From Nemophila menziesii (lineage: Eukaryota > Streptophyta > Magnoliopsida > Boraginales > Hydrophyllaceae), in contig JARWIR010000002.1 in the NCBI GenBank assembly GCA_029959085.1, positions 68,006,154 through 68,070,153 of the forward strand: DNA of 64,000 nucleotides, read 5' to 3'. The position numbers and the translations under genes are program-made. The notes beneath the pieces are model-generated. The model did no database searches and was not told the origin of the DNA. It was given only the letters and a program-made list of their open reading frames with translations. This document shows positions 22,942 to 33,713 of this stretch, piece after piece (the first letter of the stretch is position 1; each line of letters starts with the position of its first letter).

Positions 22942-24164
22942 ATAGTCTTTGAGTTATAGTAATCTTGTGGTACAGTGTACATTTTTTAGTACTTTGATAT
23001 AATTGTTTATCCAGAAAAGAAAAACCTTCAAATTACATAATATTTAAGTAAATAAATGAAGATATTAAAGATCTTATAAATAATTCTTCGAGTACTATGT
23101 ACACTATCAATCTGACTACATTGCACATTTTTTTGTCTTCATGATAAAAAAAATTAATGTCATATGGACCTATAATGTCACTAACTGAAAATAAATGGGG
23201 TATAATTGTCCCAATTGCCTAACCTTACCCATCAAAATTCTTGGTGAGTGAGTAAAGGTTGTAGATTTTTCTAGTGAATCTTGATTATTTATTTTCTCAT
23301 GAGTCTTCTCCAAATAAATTTATTTAACCGAAATTCCATTAAATAACATTCTTAGATTTTTACTGTATTGCCGACGAATTTAAATTGAGTGCGATATTCT
23401 AGAATAAGTTGTTACAAAACTAGACAAAAGACCAAGAAGCATAAGGATAAGTTTTTGATGGATGAACAATCAACTACACAGTGGGTTTAAAAAAAAATGT
23501 CTCGTATAACAATTTGGATTTTTTTCTACCTTGGTAAAACTAACCATTAATTCAATTTTTCATTTCTTGGTAAAAGAAATTTGGATATATATTATCATGT
23601 TGAGAATGATAAATTTAGATAAGAATTTGATTATAGTTATGTAGGTTTTATCCAGGATGATTTAGTTTAGTGTTTTATAGGACAAGTAGATCCTTAGGTT
23701 TTTAGACAAAGCCTATATTTATATTCTATATGTTATAAATTTCTAATGTAATATATTTATTTTTAATAATGTTAAGGAACTCAAATAATCCAAGTATTTA
23801 TGTCCTCATCAAGGACCTAATCATTACAAAACAAAATATAAAGAATTTATCAAACCTCTATAGGGTAATTAGCCAAAAGTATACCTCACCGACATATCCA
23901 AAAATTCAATGAATTCATTAAAACACTCAAATAAGATAAAATCTTAGTTAGACCCCATATCGCCCCGAATAAATAGTTGACATACTTTAATATCTTGATG
24001 ATTGTATCATGACCTTGTTTTTTATTCTTGGGAATAAATTAATTTTTATAATTAGTTTTAGCCAGATTGTTTTGTTAAGATTAATTTTTGTTTGAATTTT
24101 ATTATGTGTTGTTTAGACTTTTGATATGTAATATTGTAATTTGATCACATTACCCACATACAAA

Positions 24165-26868
24165 TTATATTTTAATAATTACAATCACATGGGTAAGAGA
24201 AAAAACGACATAACTGCAAACGTGGATAAATTCTTTATAACTGTAAGTAAGAAAAAACTTTGATATAAATTTCAGTTATGAAACATATGGCTGAATCTCG
24301 AATCATTACCATGCCTTTTAGTGAACAAAATAGAGACAACACGATGTCGTTCTTAAAAATTTGTTATATCTTTATGGATTAAATCATTATCATAAGCGAA
24401 AAGTTTGTAATGAAGAACTCGTTCCTACTAACATCCTCATTACGGACGACATATGTCATCCCTAGTAATATTAAAAATTAAAAGAGATTAAAAGTCATCA
24501 TTAATGACGACTTTTGTCGTCCTTAATTATAAAATTCAATTTTTAGGCGTCTTTTGGCAGTTTGTTTTTGCGGTTTGAGAGTCTTTAACTACAACAAATA
24601 TCATTGCTAATAACAATTCATTATTTTTAAAAAGAATTATCTTTATGGATGACTTTTTGTTGTCAATAGAGTCGACATTACGTCGTCCCGAATGACAAAC
24701 GGTTGTAAAAATCATATGCCTCCATTTCAAATGAAACTAAACGAAAAAATCTTCATTTTGTCTCATAATTTCGTCCAACTCGAGAAGCCGATTCAAGTTG
24801 GGTAGATCATAACACAAGAAACAAACAAACAAGTAAATTTTCAATTACTTTAACCTTCCATTCCATTTTATTTTAATCTTTTCCATTTTGTTTCCTATTA
24901 ATTCCATTCCTTTTATGTAAAACTATAGTCCAAAGGAGGCGGGAAATCATTCTGAATCCATTTCACTAACCAAAAACTCAATTTTGTAATTTTTTCCCAA
25001 ACTTTATTGGAAATTTGATTTATTTGAACTATTTTACTATTCAGAATTTATTAGTATTAATTATAAATGTAGTTGTGATTGTGTTGGTATGTAATGATTT
25101 TTGGTGATATTTTTAAAATTATAAGGACTTTATATAATTTTTGAATTTATGATGTTTTGTGGAATTTATTGAATTTTAGGGATATTAATGTAATTAATAA
25201 AAATATATCAATTTTAGTATAATTGTACAAATATAGAGACTAGTGTAAAATTTGAAAAATATAGGGGCTTTAGTGAAAATTTTGAAAAACAATATAAGGG
25301 CTTAATGTAATTTTTAAAACATAGGGGATTTAGTGTATTTATAAAAATATAGGGGTTTAAATGAAACTTTAAAAATATAGGGGTTTAAATGAAACTTTAA
25401 AAATATAGAGCTTTAGTGCAATTCAAAAAAAAATATATAGGGGCATTTGTGTAGTTTTTAAAAAATAGGGTTTTTGTGTAATATAAAAAATAGGTGTTTT
25501 TGTGTAATTATAAAAAATATAGGGGTTTTAGTGTAATTTAAAAAAATATAGGGTCTTTAGTGTAATTTTAAAAAATAGGGATTTAGTGTAATTTTGAAAA
25601 CGTATAGGGGTTTTAGTGTAATTTAAAAAAAATATAGGGATGTAACTTTAATTTTTTAAAATTTAAAGGCTTAAACGATACTTCCTTTAGTGCAATTTAA
25701 AAGAAATGGAGAGTTTAGTGTAATTTAAAAAATAGGGGTTTTAATGTAATTTTTAAAAATATATAGTGGATTTAGTGTAATTTAAAAAAAAGGACCTTTA
25801 GCATAAACTTCTAAAAAGATAGGGAAATTAATGTAATTTTGAGAAATAGGGACGATGATGGACGAGATTCACACTCCAAAATAATAAGCGTCTCACTAGA
25901 CTTCTTCAAGTATTTTCAACTTTACTATTTCATAACAAATGTACTATTTCCTAATGAATGTAATATTTCCACCACTAATAAATTTAATATTTCTTTATTT
26001 AGTTGTAGGTAAAATAAAGAGAAACCCGCAAGGCAAGGCCACATTGGTCTTCAATCCGTTTGTTCTCCTCTTCCGAATCCGACTCCTTCTGTCTGTGAAG
26101 CAGGATATGATTATGACGATTTGATGAATTAAAATTTAGTGACTTTATTGACTTTAATTTATTTGGTCTGTAATAAAAACTATATTATTTGATTTAATTT
26201 TTCGTTCGAATTAATTATGTAATAACCGATTTTAGTTTTTGTTGATGTCTAATATCGTTAAATTTATTAGCATTTTATTCATTTATAATTTCTATTTGTG
26301 TCATTTTTAAATTTTTTTATTTTTGAAAAATCTATTAATTATACAACCGAAATAATCTAATGTAATATTAAAAATAATTTTGATAAAAACGTTTAGGAAA
26401 AAAGTGTCGTCGCTAATAGTACGAAATAGAAGTTGTCGTCCCTAATAACAATGACTCTAGCGACACTTTTTTCGTCGATAGAGAGATTTGCTATTAGGGA
26501 CAGCAAATATCTTCCCTCATAACAATGACTCTATTGACGACTTTTTTCGTTTCTAGTCACCAAGGTCGTCCCCCCTTATGATAAAAAATTATTAGAGAGG
26601 AATTTGAGTTAGATGCTACGAAACTAAACTCTAGGGACAACACATTAACGAATACGTGTCTTTGCTAAAGACCGTCGAGGGTTAATAGCGGCGACGATTT
26701 TTTATCTTTTGTGGTTCCTAAAGTCGGAAAATGTTGCAATAAATGTAGAAGATTCTATATATTTTTGTTCTTACACAATCTCAACTAATGTTTGCCTTGT
26801 TTTTTGGATTATATATTTATCTTACCTAAAGTGCAATATTATTAACAATCATATTATAACAAACGTTA
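24165..26868. repeat. Duplicated block A, copy 2 (truncated)
   Basis: Matches 6497-9190 of A1 and 55424-58135 of A3, then stops abruptly at AACGTTA (26868), where the truncated Gypsy element begins. About 6.4 kb of the block is missing. It includes the minisatellite (25225-25850) and the small recurring frames at 24536-24730 and 25939-26124, which I do not regard as genes. Confidence 0.92.
25225..25850 (+). repeat. AT-rich minisatellite, block A copy 2
   Basis: Same array as at 7560-8170, with unit TTTAGTGTAATTT plus A-run plus ATATAGGGG and small differences in unit lengths. Confidence 0.85.
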
Positions 26869-26955
26869 AGGAAAACATAGTCTTCGAGGCAATTACCTTG
26901 CCTTATCAACGTTCCAAGTGTTTCTTCTTCACCCAAAATCTTATTCGCTTTCCGA

Positions 26956-27201
26956 TCAAGACACGTGATCATAGGAGGATATTGCATTAAATAACGACAT
27001 GGGAGAGACCAAAAATTGTATCACCTCCTCATAGATCAACTGTGAGACATCATCTTCTTCTCCTCTCAAAATACAATTCACAAAGCTAGCGTTTTTAGAA
27101 CACCTTACCATGAACGTAGACCAACCCAATCTTTCCAAATCTCCACCAATCATCTTATATTCTCCTTTATCAACTTCTTCTTCAAATACTTTCTTAAGCA
27201 A
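26956..27201 (-). pseudogene. Open frame in the 3' part of the Gypsy element
   Basis: An 81-residue frame containing DLERLGWSTFMVRC and a VSQLIYEEVIQF stretch. It faintly recalls the RGWxxF block of the plant transposon domain found near Athila ORF1, but the match is too short to claim. It has no ATG of its own. Confidence 0.25.
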
Positions 27202-27939
27202 AAGGTAGTTCCTTTAATTGTTTCCTTGGAGAAGCTATCATGGCCATTGAAGCTTTCTCTTATTCTTCGGATGTAGGACCTTTGATTTGTAGAGGTTGTG
27301 TTGTTTTCTTCACTAAAGCTGGAATATTTTTACCCATTGAATCAAACACAACTAGCTGACCTATCTTCTCTTGACATGTTTCACCCTTTGTGTTGGAACT
27401 AGAACTTTTCTCACTTTATTTCTTCTCAATAGAATCCAATACCTTGCTTTTTTTTCATCTCCCTTATAGTAGATATTGTTTATATTCTCTTAATCATCTC
27501 AATTGACCCCCAACTCAAAGCTTTAACCACTCTTGAAATTTGAAACTCTTGATTATTGGTTGAACAAGCTTTATTCGAGATAGAAAATGTGTTTTGATGA
27601 TGTTTCTCTATGTGGGTAAGATAGATTCTTCATGGATTGGTATGGATTTAAGAAATTGTAGGATGAATTTCTGAAAATTAAGCTCTTGATTCTTGGATTC
27701 AATGTGTTTTGGTATGCTATGGGTGATTGAATCTTCTTTGTAATGATGTGGAGAGAAGATTTGATGTGTTTTTATGGTGATTGGGTAGTGGTTTGATGTT
27801 TAGGGAAGGTTTGATGAAGCTTTAATGGAGTTGGGAGAGGTTTGGAGAAGAAAGAGAAGCTTAAGGATTAAAAAATTTGTAATAGACCAACCTCTTCTTC
27901 CTTATAACCTGAAAAACGCGAAAATTTCCTCTCTCCAGC

Positions 27940-28200
27940 GATGTTGGGTGGTATACCGGACGTAGGTCCCGGTATACCGGAGCTACTATTCTTCCAGGTT
28001 CGAGCTACGACTAATACCCGAGTCGTAACACGTGGGCACCCCTTTTTACCTGACTGGGTTACCGGTGGTGTAACCGGGTACCCGGTGGGCAATGTTTCCA
28101 AAAATCATCATTCTGTCTTGACCACATGGTGACACCCGTGGCCTCAGGTTTTCTGACATGCGGTATACCGCCGGTGAAGTCCGGTATATCGGTGCTATGA
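27940..28200. repeat. GC-rich segment with CGGTATACCG palindromes
   Basis: CCGGTATACCGG (27969-27980) and GCGGTATACCGC (28160-28171) are perfect 12-bp palindromes. Related words such as GGTATACCGG (about 27951-27960), CCGGGTACCCGG (about 28077) and CCGGTATATCGG lie nearby. The segment lies downstream of gag in the Gypsy element and is unlike its AT-rich neighbours. Confidence 0.75.
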
Positions 28201-28412
28201 TCTGAATTTTCCCAAAAATTTCGTCTTTCCTCCCAAATTCGATTTCTTTAGCACCTAAACATCAAAAACACTAATACCTTTCTCAAATATGCAATATCAA
28301 CTAAAATAACTAAACTAAACATTAAAAACATAAAAACATAAAAAAAATTGCGGGTTATCTCCCGTACATCACTTTTATTTAACGTCTTTTAAAGTTAGAC
28401 GCGTTACCTCGA

Positions 28413-29590
28413 TTAAGAATGACGAAATTTCCACCCCTTGCCTCTAATTCCCACGAACTTCTCAGCTCTATTCTTTGTAATCATGGATGGTGCCATCGAA
28501 GAGTTTGTGGTTGTGGGTGTGTTTGATGGTAACTCGATAGTATTACACTCCTCTGGTGATCCACTTATCTCCTCAGTTTCTAATCTTTGTTTGTTAGAAA
28601 GAATGTCCTTCATGAATTTTCGATATTGTGGCATTCTTCTAAGAGCTTCTACAAACGGTATGTTAATCTTTATCTTGTTCACCATGTCAAGGAACTTCTG
28701 AAAATCTTTTTCGTTGTTATTGGTTTTGACACGTGATGGGAATGGTGGAGGAGGACATGTATTAGTTACAACCGTGCTCTCTTTCTTTTCATGTGTCTTC
28801 TCTGGGACACTCGTTTGTTCAATTACCTCTTCCACCTTGTCTTTGATTATTTCTTCAACCACTTTCTCGCGAGTAGAGGTTGGTTCTGGTTCTACTCTAG
28901 GTGGAGGTAATTGTTTTCCACTTCTTAATTCAACTGCATGACAAACACCTTCTTCTGCATGACAAATGTTCTGAAGTTTACTCACCATTTGTGATATGGT
29001 ATGCTCAAGATTCTTAAGCACCTTGGATTGGTTTTGGAATCTTTGCTAGCTAATCTTCATATTTTCTTCAACTAAGTCCATCATCTTAGCCATGCTCGAA
29101 TTCAAACTCGAAGGTTTCTCTTTTATGGTTTGTTGCATTGAATAAATAGGTGGTTCTTGAAAAGCTTCGTTATAAAAAGGCACTTCTTGATACATAGGTT
29201 GTGGAGGATAATAAGATTGTGGTCGCGGTGGATAATTTGTCTGTTGATTTCCGACCCAATTATAATTCTGCGGGGGCTGAGAATTAGCGTAATTTCCTTG
29301 AGATTGATAATAACCATTATAATAATGGTTTCTTTGATAAGGTATGAAGGAAATTGAAGCTGTATTATTCATGCAATTCTCCCACGAGTGATCTCTTGCT
29401 CCACAACTAGGACATGAAGGTAAAGTATGTACTAGATTTCCTTAAGCTATTTCTCGCGCTAGTTCGCGTAATTCATCAAGTTCTCGGTCTATCTTGATGT
29501 CAAGAATACTCTTCATAATTTTGTTAGCTTCTGCAAGATCTAGTAATACGAAACATTCCTTTCCTAATAAATCTGCTCTCGCATGGAAAA
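28413..29590 (-). pseudogene. gag: Gypsy gag with CCHC zinc knuckle
   Basis: One minus-strand frame runs through the region with two in-frame stops (TAA near 29440 and TAG at 29048-29046). In order: a charged helical stretch (LLDLAEANKIMKSILD); a perfect CX2CX4HX4C zinc knuckle, CPSCGARDHSWENC, near 29415-29372; a Gln/Tyr/Pro-rich linker; CHAVELRSGKQLPPP; and near 28700-28560 FLDMVNKIKINIPFVEALRR followed by MPQYRKFMKDILSNKQRLE. The last two blocks are diagnostic of Athila/Tat-type gag-protease junctions. Gag packages element RNA into virus-like particles. The C-terminal tail departs from the usual EECSAILQ sequence and no protease follows. Confidence 0.87.
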
Positions 29591-29680
29591 AATCTGTAAA
29601 ACAAAAACTAAAAAGAAAAGAGTAAAATAGAACTAACTAAAATATACGCACTAGATAATTGCACAAGGACTAACGATGTA

Positions 29681-29699
29681 GTCCCCGGCAGCGGCGCCA
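29681..29699 (-). other. Retrotransposon primer-binding site
   Basis: The minus strand reads TGGCGCCGCTGCCGGGGAC a few bases downstream of the LTR end (29706). This is the site, complementary to the 3' end of tRNA-Asp, used by Athila/Tat-type Gypsy elements to prime reverse transcription. It fixes the LTR as the 5' LTR and the strand as minus. Confidence 0.88.
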
Positions 29700-29705
29700 A
29701 AAATT

Positions 29706-31268
29706 TGGTGTCGCCTAAGGTGTTATAAAATAATAGATAAATAAACGCAAATAAACACCCTAGGCTGAGCACGGTTCTGCAAGTATACATGACGTATGCA
29801 AGTTTTAATGAATAAGTAAGATTCGATCCTCAGAGACTACGAAGGTTAAGAAGAACTTATGCAAATATTCAAGTGCAGATATAAAAGCTAGATATATTAA
29901 TACGCAAGTAGAAAGAAAAGAAAGATATATTTTTATTTGGTTTTTGATAGAAGAAAATTAAACTAATAAACTAAAGACAGAAAACTAAATAAGCTAAAAG
30001 GATAGTATGATAGTTTAGCTCGAGATATTAGCAAGTAATCCCAACTAGTTTTGGTTATTTTATCGTTTAAGGGTGAATCATGTAATATGAAATAATCAGG
30101 ATTCTAAATTTCCATACCTTAGACCTTGAGAGTGACTAAGGGGCTACGGACACTCCATGAGGCAGCCTAAACCTAGGGTAATCAAGCGCCACCAAGGCCC
30201 TAAGCAATTCAATTCCAAACATGGTGATAGTGGTATAAACATACCCTAATGATTATCTAGTTAGGTTGATTTGTCAGGTCTAAACATTGTTCTAGACGTT
30301 ATGTGGTGTTTCAATAGTTAAACACCCAGCTAAGGTGATTATCTAACTACTATTAAAGTACTCCTATACTCATGCATTAGCAAGGAAAACAGTCATTAAA
30401 TCAAAACACATAAACAAAATATAAACATGAATTCCAATTAAGTACCGTAGTATCCCAAATCAAATAGAAAAACTAGGGTTCATACATATATTCTAAATCT
30501 CAAGCTAAAATTAAATTAGTTCATATTATAGAAAGAAAAGAAAATAATTACAGATTTGACGGTTGAAGAAGACATAATATGGTGTTCAGCTCCTTCCAGA
30601 CTTCTACTCTTGTTGTAAGCTTCTTCCTGGCTTAAGGTTTAGCCAAGGATCCCTTAGGATCTGCCAAGGATGATTTTATAATGATAAGAGGTTTTATGTA
30701 TAGTGTATAGAAAGACCTAATTCGTTTTCTTGAAGGATAAGGTAAGTAGTGAACTCTAAGCCCAACTCAAATCCGTAACCCTAAAATATGAAATCAGCTC
30801 CGTTTTTATTTTGGTCCTAAAAGTTTCAATACTTATCCGTTTGACGTGTATGAGTAGTCGAAATTCATCGGCTCGGAAAGATCTTTAACTTTTCTCTTGA
30901 CCGTTCTTCCAAATTCCGCACCGATTTTGAGATATAAGCTGATTTGTGGTCGTGGGTGTTAGAATTCAGATTTATGGCAGTTTTTTATTTTCCATATTTT
31001 TAGCTTTTGTTTCCTTATCTTCATTTTCCATGTTAATCTTCTTTCTTTTAGCTCTTGGAACCAACTTGGACTCTAATCAATTACCATATATCTTTAAAGC
31101 TTCACATAAAATAAATAATTAAATCTAATATGCTCTAAAAAATAATCAATTCAAGACACAAAGAAGGAAAGTGTACTAAATCATTATAAAATCGACCTAT
31201 AAACTAATAAATACAACTAAAATGATGTCTCCTGCTAGGATTAATTCATGACAAATAGTGAGACATCA
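29706..31268 (-). repeat. 5' LTR of the Gypsy element
   Basis: Begins at 31268 with TGATGTCTCACTATTTGTC and ends at 29706 with GGCGACACCA (TG...CA). It is about 1.56 kb and homologous throughout to the solo LTR 4058-5591. A TATA-like ACCTATAAATAC-type promoter is visible in the solo copy (about 4630). The first five bases beyond the LTR are ATGGT; no matching duplication is found at the broken far end. Confidence 0.9.
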
Positions 31269-33713
31269 ATGGTAAGTACCATAAAAAATGGAGGTCTGCA
31301 ATAAGATCGTTGTTGCAGATGGGCAATGGATATTTAGAGGTGGGGTGGTATAAAAATATTATATATTTTTACGATGATTTTAGTAAAAATTTGTATACTT
31401 TTGGATAACATGAAAATTTATAATACTGTTAGGATAGATTAAGTGTGTAATAAGTTTAAAATCAGAGAATATAGTTAATACAATAGTGAACTACCCATCT
31501 ATATTGTTACTCGACTGTTTGGTCGATTTTGAAAGATATTTAAATATATTTAATTAGTCTTTAGGATGCGTCTTAATTTGAACTCTCCACATTCAGGTAC
31601 GTGTTACTTGTAATTGCAGGGTTGATCACCAAAGGAAGAGAGTCTTCTCGAAAGTTAATTAGTAAAAATCCAAATAAAGGCAAATTTCTCAAATGAATAG
31701 TCCACATACCTGTCCTCTTTTAGAATACATGGTACTCATAGGGGATATTGTAGGTCCATAGATGTCCAATGGGTTTTTGGCGTATGTGGACGATCAACCA
31801 AGAGCCACCGAGGGGGATATACCCCTGACCCCTGTAGATGCTTTCAAACAGTGCATCGTAACCTATTCTATCTTAAATATGAATCAATATCATTATTGGT
31901 CGAGAAATGTATTAGTTGTGTAGAATATATGTCCGGGCTCATAAGCTCTACGTCATGTTGTCCAGTTTTTGCTGATAGTATTCTTGGTATAAGAAATCCC
32001 CTTGAATTTCAAATTCATGCTTCACCTTTCAAATTTCACTCCAGAAAAGAGTCACTTTGTATTACTTTTTGGTCTATATATCAAAGTCCAGGATTCTTAA
32101 TTTCAAGGATCTACACGTTTTTTTTACTATAAGTATGATTGATGACACCTTGAGATTTGGAACAACATATCTAAAGTGGTGCCTTATGAATGGAAGGCCA
32201 AGACTCATTATTACCCCTAGTCAAATATATCTCTATAAATATAGGCTTTTGACTCATTTGCAAACATTTAATCTAGCTCTTGATCCTCTAGCCAATATTT
32301 CCCTCGTTAATACTAGGGGTGGTTTTATAGATGATATCTAAGTATAGTTAGATTGTAAGACGTCAGATATGGACAAAGTAAATGCTTTACTTGAAGGGTT
32401 TGTTTTAGCCGAGTAGCTTGGAGCGTCTAATATTATCTATGGAAGCAAGTTCTAAAGACGTTATTACCACTTTGGAGAATTATGTAGATAATATTAGAAT
32501 CCGCTTTAGAATCCGCTTCCATAGATAATATTAGATTCTCCAAGCTACTCGGCTAACACAAACCCTTCAAGTAAAGCAATTACTTTTTCCATAACTAACG
32601 TCTTACAATCTAACTATACTAAGAATTCATCTATTAAACCACCCCTAGTATGTCAAAGAAGATCTTGATATAAGCCGAGGAAAAATATTGGCAAGAGGAT
32701 CAAGATCTAGATTAAATGTTTGCAAATTAGTTAAAAGCCTATATTTATAAAGTAATCTTTGACTAGGGGTAATAATGAGTCATGGCCTTCCATTCATAAG
32801 GCACCACTTCAGATATTTTGTTCAAATTCTCAATGTGTCATCCATCATACTTATCGCAAAAAAAACCGTGTTGATCCTTGACATTAAGAAGCTTGGGATT
32901 TGATAAAATAGACCAAAAAGTCCAAACAAAACGATTCTTTGTTGGAGTGAAATTTGAAAGGTGAAGCGTGAATTTCAAATTCAAGGGGAACACATATACC
33001 AAGAATACTCTCGGCAAAAAATGGGCAACATGCCATAGAGCTTATGTGCCAAAACAAAGAATCTACACAACTAATATATATCTCAACCAATAATGATATC
33101 GACTCATATTTTAGATATAATTGGTTACGACGTACTGATTGAAAGCATCTACGAGGGTCCGGGGGCAAATACCCCTAGGTGGCTCTTCCACACACGGCAA
33201 AAACCTATTGGACATCTATGGACCTACAATATCCCCTATAAATACCATGTGATTTCAAAGAGGACATGTATGTGGATTATTCACTTGAGAAATTTTCCTT
33301 TATTTGGATTTTTACTAGCTAATTTTTGGAACGAGTCTCTTCCTTTGGTGATCAACCCCCCAATCACAGATAAAAGTACCAGAATGTGGAGTATTTAAAT
33401 TAGAACGCATCTTAAAGAATAAAAATAATGTAAATATCTTTCAAAATCGACCAAACAGTCGAAGGCCGATATTCATGGATAGTTCACCATTGGATTAACT
33501 ATATTCTTTGATTTTAAACTTATTACACACTTACTCTATCCTAAAAGATTTATCAATTTTCATGTTCTCCAATACTATACAAGTTTTCACTAAAATAATT
33601 GTAAAAATATATAATATTTTTTTCCTTTTTATACCACCCCACCTCTAAATATACATTGTCCATCTTCAAAGACGATTGCATTGCAGACCTCCAATTTTGA
33701 TGGTACTTACCAT
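31269..33713. repeat. Large inverted repeat (foldback) made of Q sequence
   Basis: The left arm 31269-32453 is the reverse complement of the right arm 32508-33713, with a spacer of about 54 bp. Landmarks: ATGGTAAGTACCAT at 31269-31282 mirrors ATGGTACTTACCAT at 33700-33713. Near the centre, TAGCCGAGTAGCTTGGAG (left) mirrors CTCCAAGCTACTCGGCTA (right). The arms are clearly diverged (roughly 85-90% by eye). Transcription through it would give a long RNA hairpin. The right arm continues as a normal Q copy to 36006; the left arm is cut by the Gypsy LTR. Confidence 0.93.
31851..32341 (+). pseudogene. Q reading frame in the left arm, longest preserved version
   Basis: Two overlapping plus-strand frames (31851-32132 and 32057-32341) together preserve about 150 residues. 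They read YESISLLVEKCISC, ESILG-like ADSILGI, PLEFQIHASPFKFHS, then in the next frame MIDDTLRFGTTYLKWCLMNG, TPSQIYLYKYRLLTHLQTFN and NTRGGFIDDI. One frameshift separates them. The protein family is not recognised; no transposase signature is seen. It is the best query for identifying Q. Confidence 0.45.

Larger units (their letters stand above)
20190..23974 (-). mobile_element. Q element, block B copy 1
   Basis: A 3.8-kb segment found also at 51430-55233 (B2) and, more diverged, at 32508-36006, where the right end falls at the same sequence (CGAATAAAT) with unrelated DNA beyond it. A shared boundary in two sequence contexts suggests a mobile or captured unit. Protein-like frames are on the minus strand: an upstream block at about 22350-22130 and a downstream block at 21003-20740. 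No transposase, terminal inverted repeat or target duplication was found. A decayed gene copied by duplication is an equally good explanation. Confidence 0.5.
15606..24164. repeat. Duplicated block B, copy 1
   Basis: Matches 46793-55423 (B2) at about 97-98% by eye from GAAATATACTAAATAAAA to the junction with block A. The B-to-A junction (24164/24165 here, 55423/55424 there) is continuous and identical, showing that B and A were neighbours before the duplication. It contains the two-exon fragment, a small plus-strand frame, the Q element and a MITE. Confidence 0.93.
26869..31268 (-). mobile_element. Truncated Gypsy retrotransposon (gag-only, Athila/Tat-like)
   Basis: Minus-strand order is 5' LTR (31268-29706), primer-binding site (29699-29681), gag (about 29590-28413), then about 1.5 kb without recognisable protease, reverse transcriptase or integrase. 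There is no 3' LTR: the element ends against block A2 at 26868/26869. The immediate loss of coding sequence after gag, followed by a GTTAAATAAAAGTG leader-like stretch at about 28390-28360, resembles gag-only non-autonomous elements (TR-GAG type). A deletion of pol is also possible. On its 5' side the LTR abuts the left arm of the Q inverted repeat. Confidence 0.82.
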
